The notes under the pieces: model-generated | What the model was told of the DNA's origin: nothing | Seen by the model: only the letters and a program-made list of their open reading frames with translations | Databases searched by the model: none | Made by a program: the position numbers and the translations under genes | NCBI RefSeq assembly: GCF_030209475.1 | Contig: NZ_JARVRW010000004.1 | Coordinates: 1 to 64,000 of the forward strand | Source: Microbacterium sp. lyk4-40-TSB-66 | GTDB taxonomy: Bacteria; Actinomycetota; Actinomycetes; Actinomycetales; Microbacteriaceae | DNA: 64,000 bases | Reading direction: 5' to 3' | Shown: in pieces, positions 17,830 to 26,668 of the stretch | How the letters are laid out: every line of letters begins with the position of its first letter | Position numbering within the stretch: the first letter of the stretch is position 1

Positions 17830-19071
17830 TCAGTTCAACCGGCCGTCGGGGTGCTCGTGCCGCTCCGCCGCCAGCGCTCCCGCGACGGCGTCCGCCGCGT
17901 CGCCCCACCGCGACACGGTCACCCTCTCGAGACCCTGCCAGCGCGCGGCCGCGAGGAGTTCGGCGGCGATGCGCTCCGCGGCATCCGGGGGTGAGGCGGC
18001 CTCCCACCACGCCGACTGCACGCGGAGGGCGCTCGCGGCGCGGTCGGCCTTGAGATCGAGTCGACCCACGATGTCGTCACCGACGAGGATCGGGAGCGAG
18101 TAGTAGCCGAACCGGCGCTGCGGCGCCGGGGTGTAGATCTCGATGCGATAGTCGAAGTCGAACAGTCGCTCCGCGCGGTCGCGGAACCACACCACCGGGT
18201 CGAAGGGCGTCAGGATCGCCGCGGCGTCGATCTTCCGTGGGCGGGCGGCGTCTCGGTGCAGCCACGCCTTGGCGGGACGACCCGCGGTGCTCCAACCCTC
18301 GACCTCGACCGGAAGCAGTTCGCCGGCGTCGACGAGATCGCGGATGCCGGCGAGCACGGCGGGCCGATCGCGGATACGCCAGTAATCGGCCAGGTCGGAC
18401 GCCGTGGCGACGCCGTACGCGACGGCGGCGCGGCGGACGAGCTCGGTGATCGCCTCGGCGCGGGGGACCGCGGTCTCGAGCGCGGACGCGGGCAGCACGT
18501 CGGTGGCCAGGGCGTAACGCCGTTCGAAGCCGCGGCGTCCGGCGATCGCCACGTCGCCGAACAACCACAACCGCTCGAGACCGTTCTTGACGTCGTCCCA
18601 GCCCCACCAGGCGCCACGGGAGCCGCTGCGCGCGTCGTGGTCGATCTCTGCCGGACGCAAGGGCCCGCGCTCGGCCAACTCGTCGCGCAGCCACTGCAGG
18701 AGGGGCTGATTCGCCGCGGCCCAGGCGTCGTGACCGTACTTGCGGCGCATGTCGTCTCGTCGGAACTGCAACAGGGGCCAGTCGTCGACCGAGACCAGGG
18801 ATGCCACGTGCGCCCAGGATTCGACCCAGCTCGGACGGCGCGAGAACGCCAGCCGGTCGAGCAGAGCGGTGTCGTACGAGCCGAGACGGGCGAACAGCGG
18901 CATGTAGTGCGAGCGGGAGAAGACGTTGACGGAGTCGATCTGCAGGATCCGCAGGCGGTGCAGGGCGGCGGTGATCTGGCGCGTGCCGACGGTGGCGGGA
19001 CGCGGGCGGGCGAAGCCCTGAGCGGCCAGGGCGATGCGGCGCGCGTCGGCGCGACGGAGCGTCGTCGTCAT
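17830..19071 (-). CDS. Winged-helix YcaQ-family protein (DNA crosslink glycosylase-like)
   Basis: A 413-aa member of the HTH_42/YcaQ family. E. coli YcaQ unhooks interstrand DNA crosslinks; the Streptomyces relative AlkZ protects against azinomycin. Family hallmarks: LRILQIDSVNVFSRSHYMPL, an aromatic/acidic stretch WVESWAHVASL, ILTPFDPVVWFRDRAERLFDFDYRIE, and YYSLPILVGD. The QxD-type catalytic motif of the family could correspond to the LQIDSV Gln-Ile-Asp near residue 46. The start ATG at 19071 sits 7 nt behind a TACCGT box. Housekeeping crosslink repair is the likely role. Confidence 0.87.
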   Translation of the reverse strand: MTTTLRRADARRIALAAQGFARPRPATVGTRQITAALHRLRILQIDSVNVFSRSHYMPLFARLGSYDTALLDRLAFSRRPSWVESWAHVASLVSVDDWPLLQFRRDDMRRKYGHDAWAAANQPLLQWLRDELAERGPLRPAEIDHDARSGSRGAWWGWDDVKNGLERLWLFGDVAIAGRRGFERRYALATDVLPASALETAVPRAEAITELVRRAAVAYGVATASDLADYWRIRDRPAVLAGIRDLVDAGELLPVEVEGWSTAGRPAKAWLHRDAARPRKIDAAAILTPFDPVVWFRDRAERLFDFDYRIEIYTPAPQRRFGYYSLPILVGDDIVGRLDLKADRAASALRVQSAWWEAASPPDAAERIAAELLAAARWQGLERVTVSRWGDAADAVAGALAAERHEHPDGRLN

Positions 19072-19077
19072 GCTCCC

Positions 19078-19083
19078 CACGGT
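19078..19083 (-). promoter_or_regulatory. Candidate -10 box for leaderless YcaQ-like gene
   Basis: TACCGT on the minus strand ends 7 nt (GGGGAGC) before the ATG at 19071. The GGGGAG could also act as a ribosome binding site. Confidence 0.45.
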
Positions 19084-19133
19084 AGCCTCGACCACCGACA
19101 TCCCCTTCCGCCGACGATGCGGGAGGGCGGCGG

Positions 19134-19139
19134 TAGGCT
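19134..19139 (+). promoter_or_regulatory. Candidate -10 box for leaderless AI-2E family gene
   Basis: TAGGCT is 6 nt (GACGGG) upstream of the ATG at 19146. Confidence 0.5.
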
Positions 19140-19145
19140 GACGGG

Positions 19146-20336
19146 ATGAGTGGCACCGATCCCGAACCGCGTGGATCGTTCCTCGACGCCCTCAAACGGC
19201 GCACCGTCTCGAGCGACCTCCAGCCTCCGGTCCCGCCGGGCCTACGACAGGCCACCGCTTACGCGTGGCGCCTGCTCGTCATCGCGGCGGCCCTCGCCGT
19301 CGTCGTCTTCCTCGTCATCCAGCTGAAGCTCCTCGTCATCCCGCTGCTCGTGGCCATCCTCGTGACGGCGCTGGTGTGGCCGGGCTTCTCGTTCCTCTTG
19401 CGCCATCGCTGGCCGAAGTGGCTCGCGATCGTCGTGACGGTGCTCGGCACGATCGCCATCATCTCGGGACTCGTCTGGCTCGCGGTCTGGCAGATCACCC
19501 GCCAGTTCGGGTCGGTGCGGGAACGCACCACGCTGGCGGTCGAGCAATTCCGCCAGTACCTCATCGACGGACCCCTCCACCTCAGCGCCCAACAGATCGA
19601 CGGTGGTCTGCGCCAGGCCGGCTCTTTCCTGCAGCAGCAGGCGGAGGTGCTGTGGACCGGCGCCCTCGCCATCGGCACGACCCTCGGCCACGTGGCGACG
19701 GGGGTGCTGCTGACGCTCTTCATCCTGCTCTGCCTCCTCGCCGACGGCGGCGGCATCTGGCGCTGGACGACCAAGCTCTTCCCCCGTGCCGCCCGTTCCG
19801 CCGTCGACGGCGCCGGGCGCGCCGGGTGGCGGACCGTCAAGAGCTACGCCCGCACGCAGCTGCTCGTGGCCACCATCGACGCCGTCGGCATCGGTCTCGG
19901 CGCTTTCCTGCTCGGCGTCCCGCTCTCCATCCCGATCGGGGTGCTCGTCTTCCTCGGCGCGTTCATCCCGTTCGTCGGGGCGGTGGCGACGGGCGCCCTC
20001 GCGGTGTTCATCGCGCTGGTCTACAACGGTCCGCTCATCGCCCTGTTCATGTTGATCGTCGTCTTGGGCGTGCAGCAGGTCGAGAGTCACATCCTCCAGC
20101 CGATCCTCATGGGCTCCGCCGTGAAGGTGCACCCGCTGGCCGTCGTGCTGGTCGTCGCCGGTGGTGCGATGATCGGCGGCATCGCCGGTGCCCTGTTCGC
20201 CGTCCCGCTGGCGGCGTTCGTCAACGTCGTCGCCGTGTACCTCGCCTCGAAGGCGTGGCGGCACGAGGGTGAAGCCCTGGCATCCCCGGATCTCATCTGG
20301 CAGACCGTCCCGCGCGAACGCGCAAGGAGATCATGA
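19146..20336 (+). CDS. AI-2E/PerM-family membrane protein
   Basis: A 396-aa protein with about eight transmembrane segments, beginning with two close helices at about 40-95 and ending with LVVAGGAMIGGIAGALFAVPLAAFVNVV. The VLGVQQVESHILQPILMG segment is the family signature (QxxExxxLxPxxMG). Members were proposed to export autoinducer-2, but others are Na+/H+ antiporters or permeases, so the substrate is open. Its stop overlaps the ilvA start (ATGA), so the two are co-translated. Confidence 0.88.
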   Translation: MSGTDPEPRGSFLDALKRRTVSSDLQPPVPPGLRQATAYAWRLLVIAAALAVVVFLVIQLKLLVIPLLVAILVTALVWPGFSFLLRHRWPKWLAIVVTVLGTIAIISGLVWLAVWQITRQFGSVRERTTLAVEQFRQYLIDGPLHLSAQQIDGGLRQAGSFLQQQAEVLWTGALAIGTTLGHVATGVLLTLFILLCLLADGGGIWRWTTKLFPRAARSAVDGAGRAGWRTVKSYARTQLLVATIDAVGIGLGAFLLGVPLSIPIGVLVFLGAFIPFVGAVATGALAVFIALVYNGPLIALFMLIVVLGVQQVESHILQPILMGSAVKVHPLAVVLVVAGGAMIGGIAGALFAVPLAAFVNVVAVYLASKAWRHEGEALASPDLIWQTVPRERARRS

Positions 20337-21562
20337 ACGACACTCCCACCCTTGCCGAGTTCGAGGATGCCGCGCAGGCTCTGCGCGGCATCATCACGCG
20401 CACCCCGCTCGACGAATCGCTGCACCTCAGCGAACTGCTCGGTGTGCCCGTCAACCTCAAGCTCGAGAACCTGCAGCGCACCGGTTCGTTCAAGATCCGC
20501 GGGGCGACCTACCGCCTGTCGCGCCTGACCGCTGAAGAGCGCGCCCGGGGCGTCGTCGCCGCGTCGGCCGGAAACCACGCCCAGGGTGTGGCACTGGCGG
20601 CGCAGCAGCTCGGCATCGCCGCGACCATCTTCATGCCGCTGGGGGTGCCGGTCCCCAAGCTCCTCGCCACGCGCGGCTACGGCGCCGAGGTCATCCTCGA
20701 GGGGGCGACCGTCGAGACCCCGCTGCGCCTCGCTGCGGAGTTCGCCGAGCGCACGGGCGCCGTGCTGATCCACCCGTTCGACCACCGCGACATCATCGTG
20801 GGCCAGGGAACGCTCGGCCTCGAGCTGGTCGAGGACATGCCCGACCTCGAGACGGTGATCGTCGGCATCGGCGGGGGAGGGCTGGCCGCCGGTGTCGCGG
20901 CCGCCGTGAAGGCCCGCGCCGCGGCCGAGGGGCGGCAGGTACGCATCATCGGCGTCCAGGCGCACAACTCCGCCGCCTACCCGTCGTCGCTGGCCGCCGG
21001 CTACCCGATGCAGGTTCCGACCACGCCGACCATCGCCGACGGCATCGCCGTGGCGCGTCCCGGCGACCTGCCGTTCGAGCTCATCCGGCAGTACGTCGAC
21101 GAGGTCGTCACCGTCACCGAGGACGACATCGCGCGGGCGCTCCTGGTGCTGCTGGAGCGCGCGAAACAGGTCGTCGAGCCCGCGGGCGCCGTCGGCGTGG
21201 CCGCGATCCTCGCCGGCAAGGTCACGGCCAGCGGCCCCACCGTCACGATCCTGTCGGGCGGCAACATCGACCCGCTCCTGCTGCAGCGGGTCGTGGCGCA
21301 CGGCCTGTCGGCATCCGGTCGCTACATGTCGCTGCGCATCCCCCTGCCCGACCGCCCCGGGCAGCTCGCCCGCGTGTCGGAGCTGCTGGCCGGTGTCGGC
21401 GCGAACGTGATCGAGGTGCTCCACACCCGTCACGGGCAGGGGCTGCAGATCAGCGAGGTCATCCTGCAGCTGAGCGTCGAGACGCGGGGGGCCGAGCATC
21501 GCGCGCTCGTGATCTCGACGCTGGAAGACGCCGGGTTCGTGGCGACCGTCGTTCCCGACTGA
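20333..21562 (+). CDS. ilvA: Threonine ammonia-lyase with ACT domain
   Basis: A 409-aa PLP enzyme that deaminates threonine to 2-oxobutanoate, the first step of isoleucine synthesis. The PLP lysine is in RTGSFKIRGA (about residue 53); SAGNHAQGVALAA and the tetraglycine phosphate loop GIGGGGLAAG follow. The C-terminal 75 residues form an ACT domain (MSLRIPLPDRPGQLARVSELL). The short single-ACT form resembles the TdcB/IlvA type of Gram-positives rather than the long E. coli IlvA, so a biosynthetic or catabolic role cannot be decided from sequence. Confidence 0.92.
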   Translation: MNDTPTLAEFEDAAQALRGIITRTPLDESLHLSELLGVPVNLKLENLQRTGSFKIRGATYRLSRLTAEERARGVVAASAGNHAQGVALAAQQLGIAATIFMPLGVPVPKLLATRGYGAEVILEGATVETPLRLAAEFAERTGAVLIHPFDHRDIIVGQGTLGLELVEDMPDLETVIVGIGGGGLAAGVAAAVKARAAAEGRQVRIIGVQAHNSAAYPSSLAAGYPMQVPTTPTIADGIAVARPGDLPFELIRQYVDEVVTVTEDDIARALLVLLERAKQVVEPAGAVGVAAILAGKVTASGPTVTILSGGNIDPLLLQRVVAHGLSASGRYMSLRIPLPDRPGQLARVSELLAGVGANVIEVLHTRHGQGLQISEVILQLSVETRGAEHRALVISTLEDAGFVATVVPD

Positions 21563-21740
21563 CACTCCGAAGTCGTCGCCCCTGCGGACTCCGTCACACA
21601 GGGGCGCACGATGTGCAGCGGGGCGGTCGGCGCACGCCCCGGTGCACATCTCGTGCCCCGGTGCGGCAGACCGGTGCTCGGCGACGGCTACGCCGGCGCG
21701 GCGGAGTCGGCGGGCGTCGGCGCGCTCCCCGTACCCGTTC

Positions 21741-21787
21741 ACGCCGCGAGCCGCCCTGCGCCGTGCCCGCATACGCCGCGAGCCGCC
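21741..21787. repeat. 15-bp direct repeat in ilvA-greA gap
   Basis: ACGCCGCGAGCCGCC occurs at 21741-21755 and again at 21773-21787. The rest of the 261-bp gap between convergent ilvA and greA shows no convincing ORF. Confidence 0.5.
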
Positions 21788-21808
21788 TCCCACCCGGGGA
21801 AGCGGCTC
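21780..21808 (-). terminator. Possible greA terminator
   Basis: GAGCCGC (21780-21786) pairs with GCGGCTC (21802-21808), 15 bp beyond the greA stop on the minus strand. There is no T-rich tail. Confidence 0.4.
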
Positions 21809-21823
21809 GTGGGCGACGGAGGC

Positions 21824-22315
21824 CTACTGGCCCGAGTAGGTCTCGACCTTGACGATCTCGACCGCGATCTCCTTGCCGTTGGGCGCGGTGTAGGAGCCCT
21901 TGTCGCCTTCCTTGAGACCGAGGATGGCGGCGCCCAACGGCGATGCCTCGCTGTACACGTCGAGCTCGGAGTCCGCGGCGATCTCGCGGTTGCCGAGCAG
22001 GAACTTCTCTTCGCCGCCGGCGATCACGGCCGTCACGACGGTGCCCGACTCCACGACTCCGTGGCTCTCGGGGGCCTCGCCGACCTTGGCATCCTTCAAC
22101 AGCTGCTGGAGGGTGCGGATACGCGCCTCCTGCTTGCCCTGCTCGTCCTTGGCGGCGTGGTAGCCGCCGTTCTCCTTCAGGTCGCCCTCTTCGCGCGCGG
22201 ACTCGATGCGCTTCGCGATCTCTTCGCGACCCGTGGTCGAGAGGTGCTCCAGCTCATTGTGGAGCCGGTCGTAGGCGTCTTGCGTGAGGAACGTCACCTG
22301 AGCGTCGTTGGACAC
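21824..22315 (-). CDS. greA: Transcription elongation factor GreA
   Basis: A 163-aa factor that enters the RNA polymerase secondary channel and stimulates cleavage of backtracked transcripts. The N-terminal coiled coil carries FLTQDAYDRLHNELEHL and the tip acidic residues in REEGDLKENGGYHAAKDEQG. The C-terminal FKBP-like domain ends with GSYTAPNGKEIAVEIVKVE. The GTG start at 22315 (vSNDAQV) lies behind an excellent GAAGGAGT site. The open frame upstream runs through other genes and is not used. M. tuberculosis greA (Rv1080c) has the same neighbour (DUF4307). Confidence 0.95.
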   Translation of the reverse strand: MSNDAQVTFLTQDAYDRLHNELEHLSTTGREEIAKRIESAREEGDLKENGGYHAAKDEQGKQEARIRTLQQLLKDAKVGEAPESHGVVESGTVVTAVIAGGEEKFLLGNREIAADSELDVYSEASPLGAAILGLKEGDKGSYTAPNGKEIAVEIVKVETYSGQ

Positions 22316-22416
22316 GGGTACTCCTTCTTCGAGGGGCGAGCGGCGGTCGCGCACAACCGCCGGGCATATGTCGAACGCCCCGGCATCGAGCCGGGGCGCG
22401 TCGTGATCCCGCGAGT

Positions 22417-22812
22417 TTACGGCACCCAGCAGGCGTTGACAAAACCCGTCGTGGCCAGCGAGAGCGTCGGAATCGTCTCCGTGAAAGCGCGCGAATGCTC
22501 TTCGGATGCCGGGTACTCCACGACCCGCCACCCGACGGTGCCGTGCTCCTCGTCGCGGGCCTCGAGGGCGCACGCGACGGGTTCGCCGACGGGCGCCGTG
22601 ATCTGGAAGGTCGCCGAGACGGACCGGTCGTCGATGACCGAGAACCCGGTGTCGGTCGCGGTGACCGACCCGGCGCTGCTGGCGACGGTGGTCCAGCCGA
22701 GGTAGCCGATCGCACCGAGGGCCAGCACCGCGACGATCGACCAGCCGAGAAGGCGTCGGCGCGGGGAGCGCGTGCGCCCGTAGCGGTCGTCGAGCAGCTC
22801 TTGCGTCGTCAT
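22417..22812 (-). CDS. DUF4307 membrane protein
   Basis: A 131-aa protein: DDRYGRTRSPRRRLLGW motif near the N-terminus, one transmembrane helix (about 22-45), and an extracytoplasmic beta-rich domain with two Cys (VACALE, FVNACWVP). This matches the actinobacterial DUF4307 family (Rv1081c type), function unknown. It lies 100 bp upstream of greA on the same strand and diverges from the small membrane gene at 22872. Confidence 0.85.
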   Translation of the reverse strand: MTTQELLDDRYGRTRSPRRRLLGWSIVAVLALGAIGYLGWTTVASSAGSVTATDTGFSVIDDRSVSATFQITAPVGEPVACALEARDEEHGTVGWRVVEYPASEEHSRAFTETIPTLSLATTGFVNACWVP

Positions 22813-22871
22813 GGTCTCCCCGGGCTTTAGGCTGGAGTTCCAGGCTACGCGCTCCCGCACCGAAGGACTCC

Positions 22872-23147
22872 ATGCTCTCCGTGATCGTCGCCCTCGCGAC
22901 CACGCCCTCACCGGTGGTGACCCCCGATGAGTCGATCGTCACCCCCGGCCCGCTCGGCTTCGCCGCGATCGCCTTCATCGCGATCGCGGTGTTCCTCCTC
23001 GTGTTCGACATGCTGCGTCGCATCCGTCGCGGTCGCTACCGCGAAGAGGTGAACGCCGAGCTGGATGCCGAAGAGCAGGCGCGCGCGGCCGCCGCGGCCA
23101 GCGAGACCGACGACGAGGACATCGACCCCACCTCGCCGCGCCGCTGA
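22872..23147 (+). CDS. Small single-pass membrane protein (Rv1083-like position)
   Basis: A 91-aa protein with a Thr/Pro-rich extracytoplasmic N-terminus, one transmembrane helix (about 29-48, FAAIAFIAIAVFLLVFDML), a basic RRIRRGRYREE stop-transfer and an acidic tail (ETDDEDIDPTSP). I know no function. In M. tuberculosis a comparable small gene (Rv1083) follows mca; here mca is absent. The 194-bp gap downstream to hemolysin III shows no gene. Confidence 0.75.
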   Translation: MLSVIVALATTPSPVVTPDESIVTPGPLGFAAIAFIAIAVFLLVFDMLRRIRRGRYREEVNAELDAEEQARAAAAASETDDEDIDPTSPRR

Positions 23148-23341
23148 TCCCGCCGGGCACGGTCCCCGGGGAGCATCGTCCAGGTGGAGGCGCGAGCGCG
23201 GCACACGCCGCACTCGGGCCACGACGACCGCGGATCCGGAGGCCGTCGGCATCCGGATCCTCCTCGCACCGACGATGACGTCGCCTCCGCCGGCCCGGGG
23301 CCGAGCGGCACGGCGGCCGGTCGTCGCGGGAGATGCCGCAC

Positions 23342-24067
23342 TCAGCCGCCGTGGTAGGCGGGCTGCAGCGCGATGAGCAGGCACGCCGTCCAGTGGCAGA
23401 GGAACGCCAGCACGGTGCACACGTGGAAGATCTCGTGGAACCCGAAGTGCCCGGGCCACGGGTTGGGCTTCTTCAGCGCGTAGATGATGGCGCCCGCGGT
23501 GTACAGCAAGCCGCCGACGACGACCAGGACCATCATCGCGACGTTCGCGGCGAGCAGGTCGCCGAGGTACATCACCGCCGCCCACCCGAGCGCGAGGTAC
23601 AGCGCGACGTACAGCCAGCGCGGCGCGTTGATCCAGAACACGCGGAACAGGATGCCGAGCACGGCCCCGCCCCAGACGATCGACAGCAGCAGGACGGTCT
23701 TCGGTGTCGGCAGCGCCAGCACGGCGATCGGCGTGTAGGTCCCCGCGATGAGCAGCAGGATGTTGGCGTGGTCGATGCGTTTGAGCACTGCCAGCGTCGT
23801 CGGCTTCCACCGGAAGCGGTGGTAGAGCGCGGAGTTGCCGAACAGCAGCATGGAGGTCGCCATGAACACGGCGGAGGCCCACTTGGCGGGTCCGCCCTGC
23901 GCGACCGCGATCAGGACGATGCCCGCGGCGATGGCGACGGGGAAGGTGCCCGCATGGATCCATCCGCGCCACGTCGGCTTGAGCTCGACCGCGGCACCCA
24001 CCGCGCCCGCGTCGATGAGGGGGAGCTGGGGCATCTCAGGGCCGTCTGCGGGCGTCGGACGTGTCAC
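23342..24067 (-). CDS. Hemolysin III family (PAQR-type) membrane protein
   Basis: A 241-aa seven-helix protein. PAQR/hemolysin III motifs: SALYHRF with the zinc His (about residue 80), RIDHANILLLIAGTYTP, and the C-terminal FHEIFHVCTVLAFLCHW carrying the other metal His residues. The family includes TrhA, linked to membrane-fluidity homeostasis; hemolysis is not a safe inference. The GTG start at 24067 is 6 nt behind a TAGTGT box. In M. tuberculosis the same pair (Rv1085c/Rv1086) is divergent, as here. Confidence 0.9.
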   Translation of the reverse strand: MTRPTPADGPEMPQLPLIDAGAVGAAVELKPTWRGWIHAGTFPVAIAAGIVLIAVAQGGPAKWASAVFMATSMLLFGNSALYHRFRWKPTTLAVLKRIDHANILLLIAGTYTPIAVLALPTPKTVLLLSIVWGGAVLGILFRVFWINAPRWLYVALYLALGWAAVMYLGDLLAANVAMMVLVVVGGLLYTAGAIIYALKKPNPWPGHFGFHEIFHVCTVLAFLCHWTACLLIALQPAYHGG

Positions 24068-24073
24068 ATCTCG

Positions 24074-24079
24074 ACACTA
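24074..24079 (-). promoter_or_regulatory. Candidate -10 box for leaderless hemolysin III gene
   Basis: TAGTGT (minus strand) lies 6 nt upstream of the GTG at 24067; no Shine-Dalgarno sequence is present. Confidence 0.5.
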
Positions 24080-24178
24080 CGTCCGCTCCCATGCTCCGGG
24101 GGGAACATGGCGCCGGTGTTCACCCGTCGCCCCGGCGGCCACACCGACGAACCCGCGTGTGGCGAGCGTCGGACGCGG

Positions 24179-24184
24179 TAGCGT
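24179..24184 (+). promoter_or_regulatory. Candidate -10 box for leaderless prenyl synthase gene
   Basis: TAGCGT is followed at once by an ATG (24185) and, after 6 nt, by an in-frame GTG (24191). The usual spacing favours the GTG as transcription and translation start. Confidence 0.45.
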
Positions 24185-24190
24185 ATGCGG

Positions 24191-24973
24191 GTGGCGCGCG
24201 TGTGGAAGAACGAGGGGCGAGGCCCCCTCTATCGTCTGTACATCTCGCGTCTCCGCCGCCGCATGCCGGCGACCGTGCCGCACCACGTCGCGATGATGAT
24301 CGACGGCAACCGGCGCTGGGCGCGCCAGCTCGGTTACGACAGCGCCGCCCACGGGCATCGTGCCGGCGCCGCGAAGATGCACGAGTTCCTACGGTGGTGC
24401 GACGACCTCGGCATCGAGGTCGTGTCGCTCTATCTGCTGTCGAACGACAACCTCGTCAAACGCGAGAGCAAAGAACTGAAGGACCTGCTCGAGATCATCG
24501 CCGAACTCGCCCGCGAGCTGTCGCACGAGCCGAACTGGCGGGTGAAGCACGTGGGGCGCGCACACGGACTGCCGCCCGAGCTCGCCGAGGTGCTCCACGA
24601 GGTCACCGAGCGCACGCGCGGCCATAAGGGCCTGCACGTGAACCTCGCGGTCGGGTACGGGGGGCGCAGCGAGATCGTGGATGCCGTGCGCTCCATCATC
24701 GCCAAGCACGACGAGTCGGGTGGGTCGTTGGAGGAGCTCGCCGCGAGCCTCACTCCCGAGCAGATCGGCGAGCACCTGTACACGGGCGGTCAGGCCGATC
24801 CGGACCTGGTCATCCGCACCTCCGGGGAGCAACGCCTCAGCGACTTCCTCCTCTGGCAGTCCGCGCATTCGGAGTTCTATTTCGTCGAGGCCCTCGGGCC
24901 GGATCTGCGCGAGGTCGACTTCCTGCGCGCCATCCGCGACTTCGCGGCGCGCGATCGCCGATTCGGGCAGTAG
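24191..24973 (+). CDS. Short-chain cis-prenyltransferase (Z-FPP synthase/UppS family)
   Basis: A 260-aa cis-prenyl diphosphate synthase. The catalytic Asp is in VAMMIDGNRRWARQ; further conserved parts are AGAAKMHEFLRWCDDLGIEVVSLYLLS, NLAVGYGGRSEIVDAV, DLVIRTSGEQRLSDFLLWQSAHSE and the FYFVE segment. The NRRWAR form and the place next to hemolysin III match M. tuberculosis Rv1086, which makes the C15 precursor elongated to decaprenyl phosphate for cell-wall synthesis. An ATG two codons upstream (24185) is the alternative start. Confidence 0.9.
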   Translation: MARVWKNEGRGPLYRLYISRLRRRMPATVPHHVAMMIDGNRRWARQLGYDSAAHGHRAGAAKMHEFLRWCDDLGIEVVSLYLLSNDNLVKRESKELKDLLEIIAELARELSHEPNWRVKHVGRAHGLPPELAEVLHEVTERTRGHKGLHVNLAVGYGGRSEIVDAVRSIIAKHDESGGSLEELAASLTPEQIGEHLYTGGQADPDLVIRTSGEQRLSDFLLWQSAHSEFYFVEALGPDLREVDFLRAIRDFAARDRRFGQ

Positions 24974-25126
24974 CCCGCGCGATCGGGCGAGCTCGGGCCC
25001 GAAGCCGGTCGAAGGGTCTGCCATTCGCATGGGCGGCACGAGCGGCACGCCCCGAACTACTTTCGTGCGATCGACCGCGCGAACAAGGTGTTCACGAACT
25101 CGTCATATTCGCGGCGTGTTAACGAC

Positions 25127-25247
25127 CCTCACCGCTCTCGGAGCATCGTACGGTGAGGACATCGGACACGGAGTCCGATCGAGTCGGCCTTCGGATTGCG
25201 ACTCGTGACCCACAGGTCGACTCGTGACAACCGGGTGCAGCACCCGG
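25127..25247 (+). promoter_or_regulatory. Structured leader upstream of phoH
   Basis: The 288-bp gap before phoH has no gene but several inverted repeats: CCTCACCG (25127-25134) with CGGTGAGG (25151-25158); CGGAC/GTCCG just after; CGAGTCG with CGACTCG at about 25182-25207; and CCGGGTG (25231-25237) with CACCCGG (25241-25247), the last ending 15 nt before the start. CGACTCGTGAC also occurs twice, about 20 nt apart. A cis-acting RNA or attenuator is possible. Confidence 0.5.
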
Positions 25248-25261
25248 GTCGGGAGTGGGTT

Positions 25262-26623
25262 GTGGCTACACGAGCACCGTACGACCAGCGTCACGTCGTC
25301 GAGAGCACTGAGTCCGAAGCGGGTGCCGATCAGGCGCTCCGCACGTATGTCCTGGACACCTCCGTCCTTCTGAGCGACCCGCGGGCGTTCTTCCGCTTCG
25401 CCGAGAACGCGGTGGTGATCCCCGTCGTCGTGATCATGGAACTCGAAGGCAAACGTCACGACCCCGAGATCGGGTACTTCGCCCGCCAGGCTCTGCGGCA
25501 CCTCGACGAGCTCCGCATCGAGCACGGCCGCCTGGACTTCCCGGTCGCCGTCGGCGACAACGGCTCCCTCCGCGTCGAACTGAACAACACCGACCCCAGC
25601 GTCCTGCCCTCGGGCATGCGTACGGGCGGCAACGACAGCCGCATCCTCGCCGTCGCGATGAACATCGCCAAGGACGGCGCCGAGGTGACCGTCGTGTCGA
25701 AGGATCTGCCGATGCGCGTCAAGGCGGCATCCCTCGGCCTGAACACCGAGGAGTACCTCGCCGAGCAGGCGATGGACTCCGGGTGGACGGGCATCGCCAC
25801 CATCGACGTGTCGGGTGACGACCTCGCCGACCTGTACGAGACCGAGGTCGCCGTGAGCGACGTGGTGCGGGGCATGCCGGTCAACACCGGTCTCGTCATC
25901 CACTCCGAGCGGGGTTCGGCCCTGGGCCGCGTCACCGGCAAGGGCGAGTACCGTCTCGTCCGCGGCGACCGCGAGGCGTTCGGCCTGCACGGCCGGTCGG
26001 CCGAGCAGCGGATCGCGCTCGACCTGCTGCTCGACCCGGAGGTGGGGATCGTCTCGCTCGGTGGGCGAGCCGGAACCGGCAAGTCCGCCCTCGCTCTGTG
26101 CGCGGCACTGGAGGCCGTGCTCGAGCGCCAGCAGCAGAAGAAGATCATCGTGTTCCGCCCCCTCTTCGCCGTCGGTGGACAGGAGCTCGGCTACCTCCCG
26201 GGCGGCCAGGCCGAGAAGATGGGCCCGTGGGGCCAGGCGGTCTTCGACACGCTCGGTTCGGTCGTCTCGGGCAACGTGCTCGAGGAGGTGCTCGCGCGGG
26301 GCATGCTCGAGGTGCTTCCGCTGACGCACATCCGCGGTCGGTCGCTGCACGATGCCTTCGTCATCGTCGACGAGGCGCAGTCGCTCGAACGCAACGTGCT
26401 GCTGACCGTCCTCAGCCGCATCGGCCAGAACTCCCGCGTGGTGCTGACCCACGACGTCGGTCAGCGCGACAACCTGCGGGTCGGTCGTCACGACGGCGTC
26501 GCGTCGGTCATCGAGACGCTCAAGGGCCACGGTCTGTTCGGCCACGTCACCCTCACACGGTCGGAGCGCTCCGCCATCGCGGCGCTGGTGACCGAGCTGC
26601 TGGAGGCCGGGGAGCTGTCGTAA
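25262..26623 (+). CDS. PhoH family protein: PIN domain fused to PhoH ATPase (PhoH2-like)
   Basis: A 453-aa protein. The N-terminal PIN ribonuclease domain (about residues 20-150) has the acidic residues [23 protein letters not shown] and NDSRILAVA. The C-terminal PhoH ATPase has Walker [14 protein letters not shown] (about residue 268) and Walker [15 protein letters not shown]. tuberculosis PhoH2 has this fusion and is an ATP-dependent RNA unwinding and cleaving protein. The GTG at 25262, behind GGGAGTGGGTT, is preferred; open frame continues upstream to 25196. It lies between uppS-like and two-component genes, without a VapB-type antitoxin ORF that I can recognise. Confidence 0.92.
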   Translation: MATRAPYDQRHVVESTESEAGADQALRTYVLDTSVLLSDPRAFFRFAENAVVIPVVVIMELEGKRHDPEIGYFARQALRHLDELRIEHGRLDFPVAVGDNGSLRVELNNTDPSVLPSGMRTGGNDSRILAVAMNIAKDGAEVTVVSKDLPMRVKAASLGLNTEEYLAEQAMDSGWTGIATIDVSGDDLADLYETEVAVSDVVRGMPVNTGLVIHSERGSALGRVTGKGEYRLVRGDREAFGLHGRSAEQRIALDLLLDPEVGIVSLGGRAGTGKSALALCAALEAVLERQQQKKIIVFRPLFAVGGQELGYLPGGQAEKMGPWGQAVFDTLGSVVSGNVLEEVLARGMLEVLPLTHIRGRSLHDAFVIVDEAQSLERNVLLTVLSRIGQNSRVVLTHDVGQRDNLRVGRHDGVASVIETLKGHGLFGHVTLTRSERSAIAALVTELLEAGELS

Positions 26624-26638
26624 GACCTGACGACGTGG

Positions 26639-26668
26639 AGGGCCGGGATGCCGTGGCATCCCGGCCCT
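26639..26668 (+). terminator. phoH terminator
   Basis: Perfect 14-bp stem (26639-26652 with 26655-26668), minimal GT loop, followed by TCTCGTCG, 16 nt after the phoH stop. The stem carries GGATGCC and its complement GGCATCC. Confidence 0.85.

Noticed and set aside
23148..23341. Small gene between the 91-aa membrane protein and hemolysin III
   Set aside because: Only short frames without ribosome binding sites or recognisable sequence.
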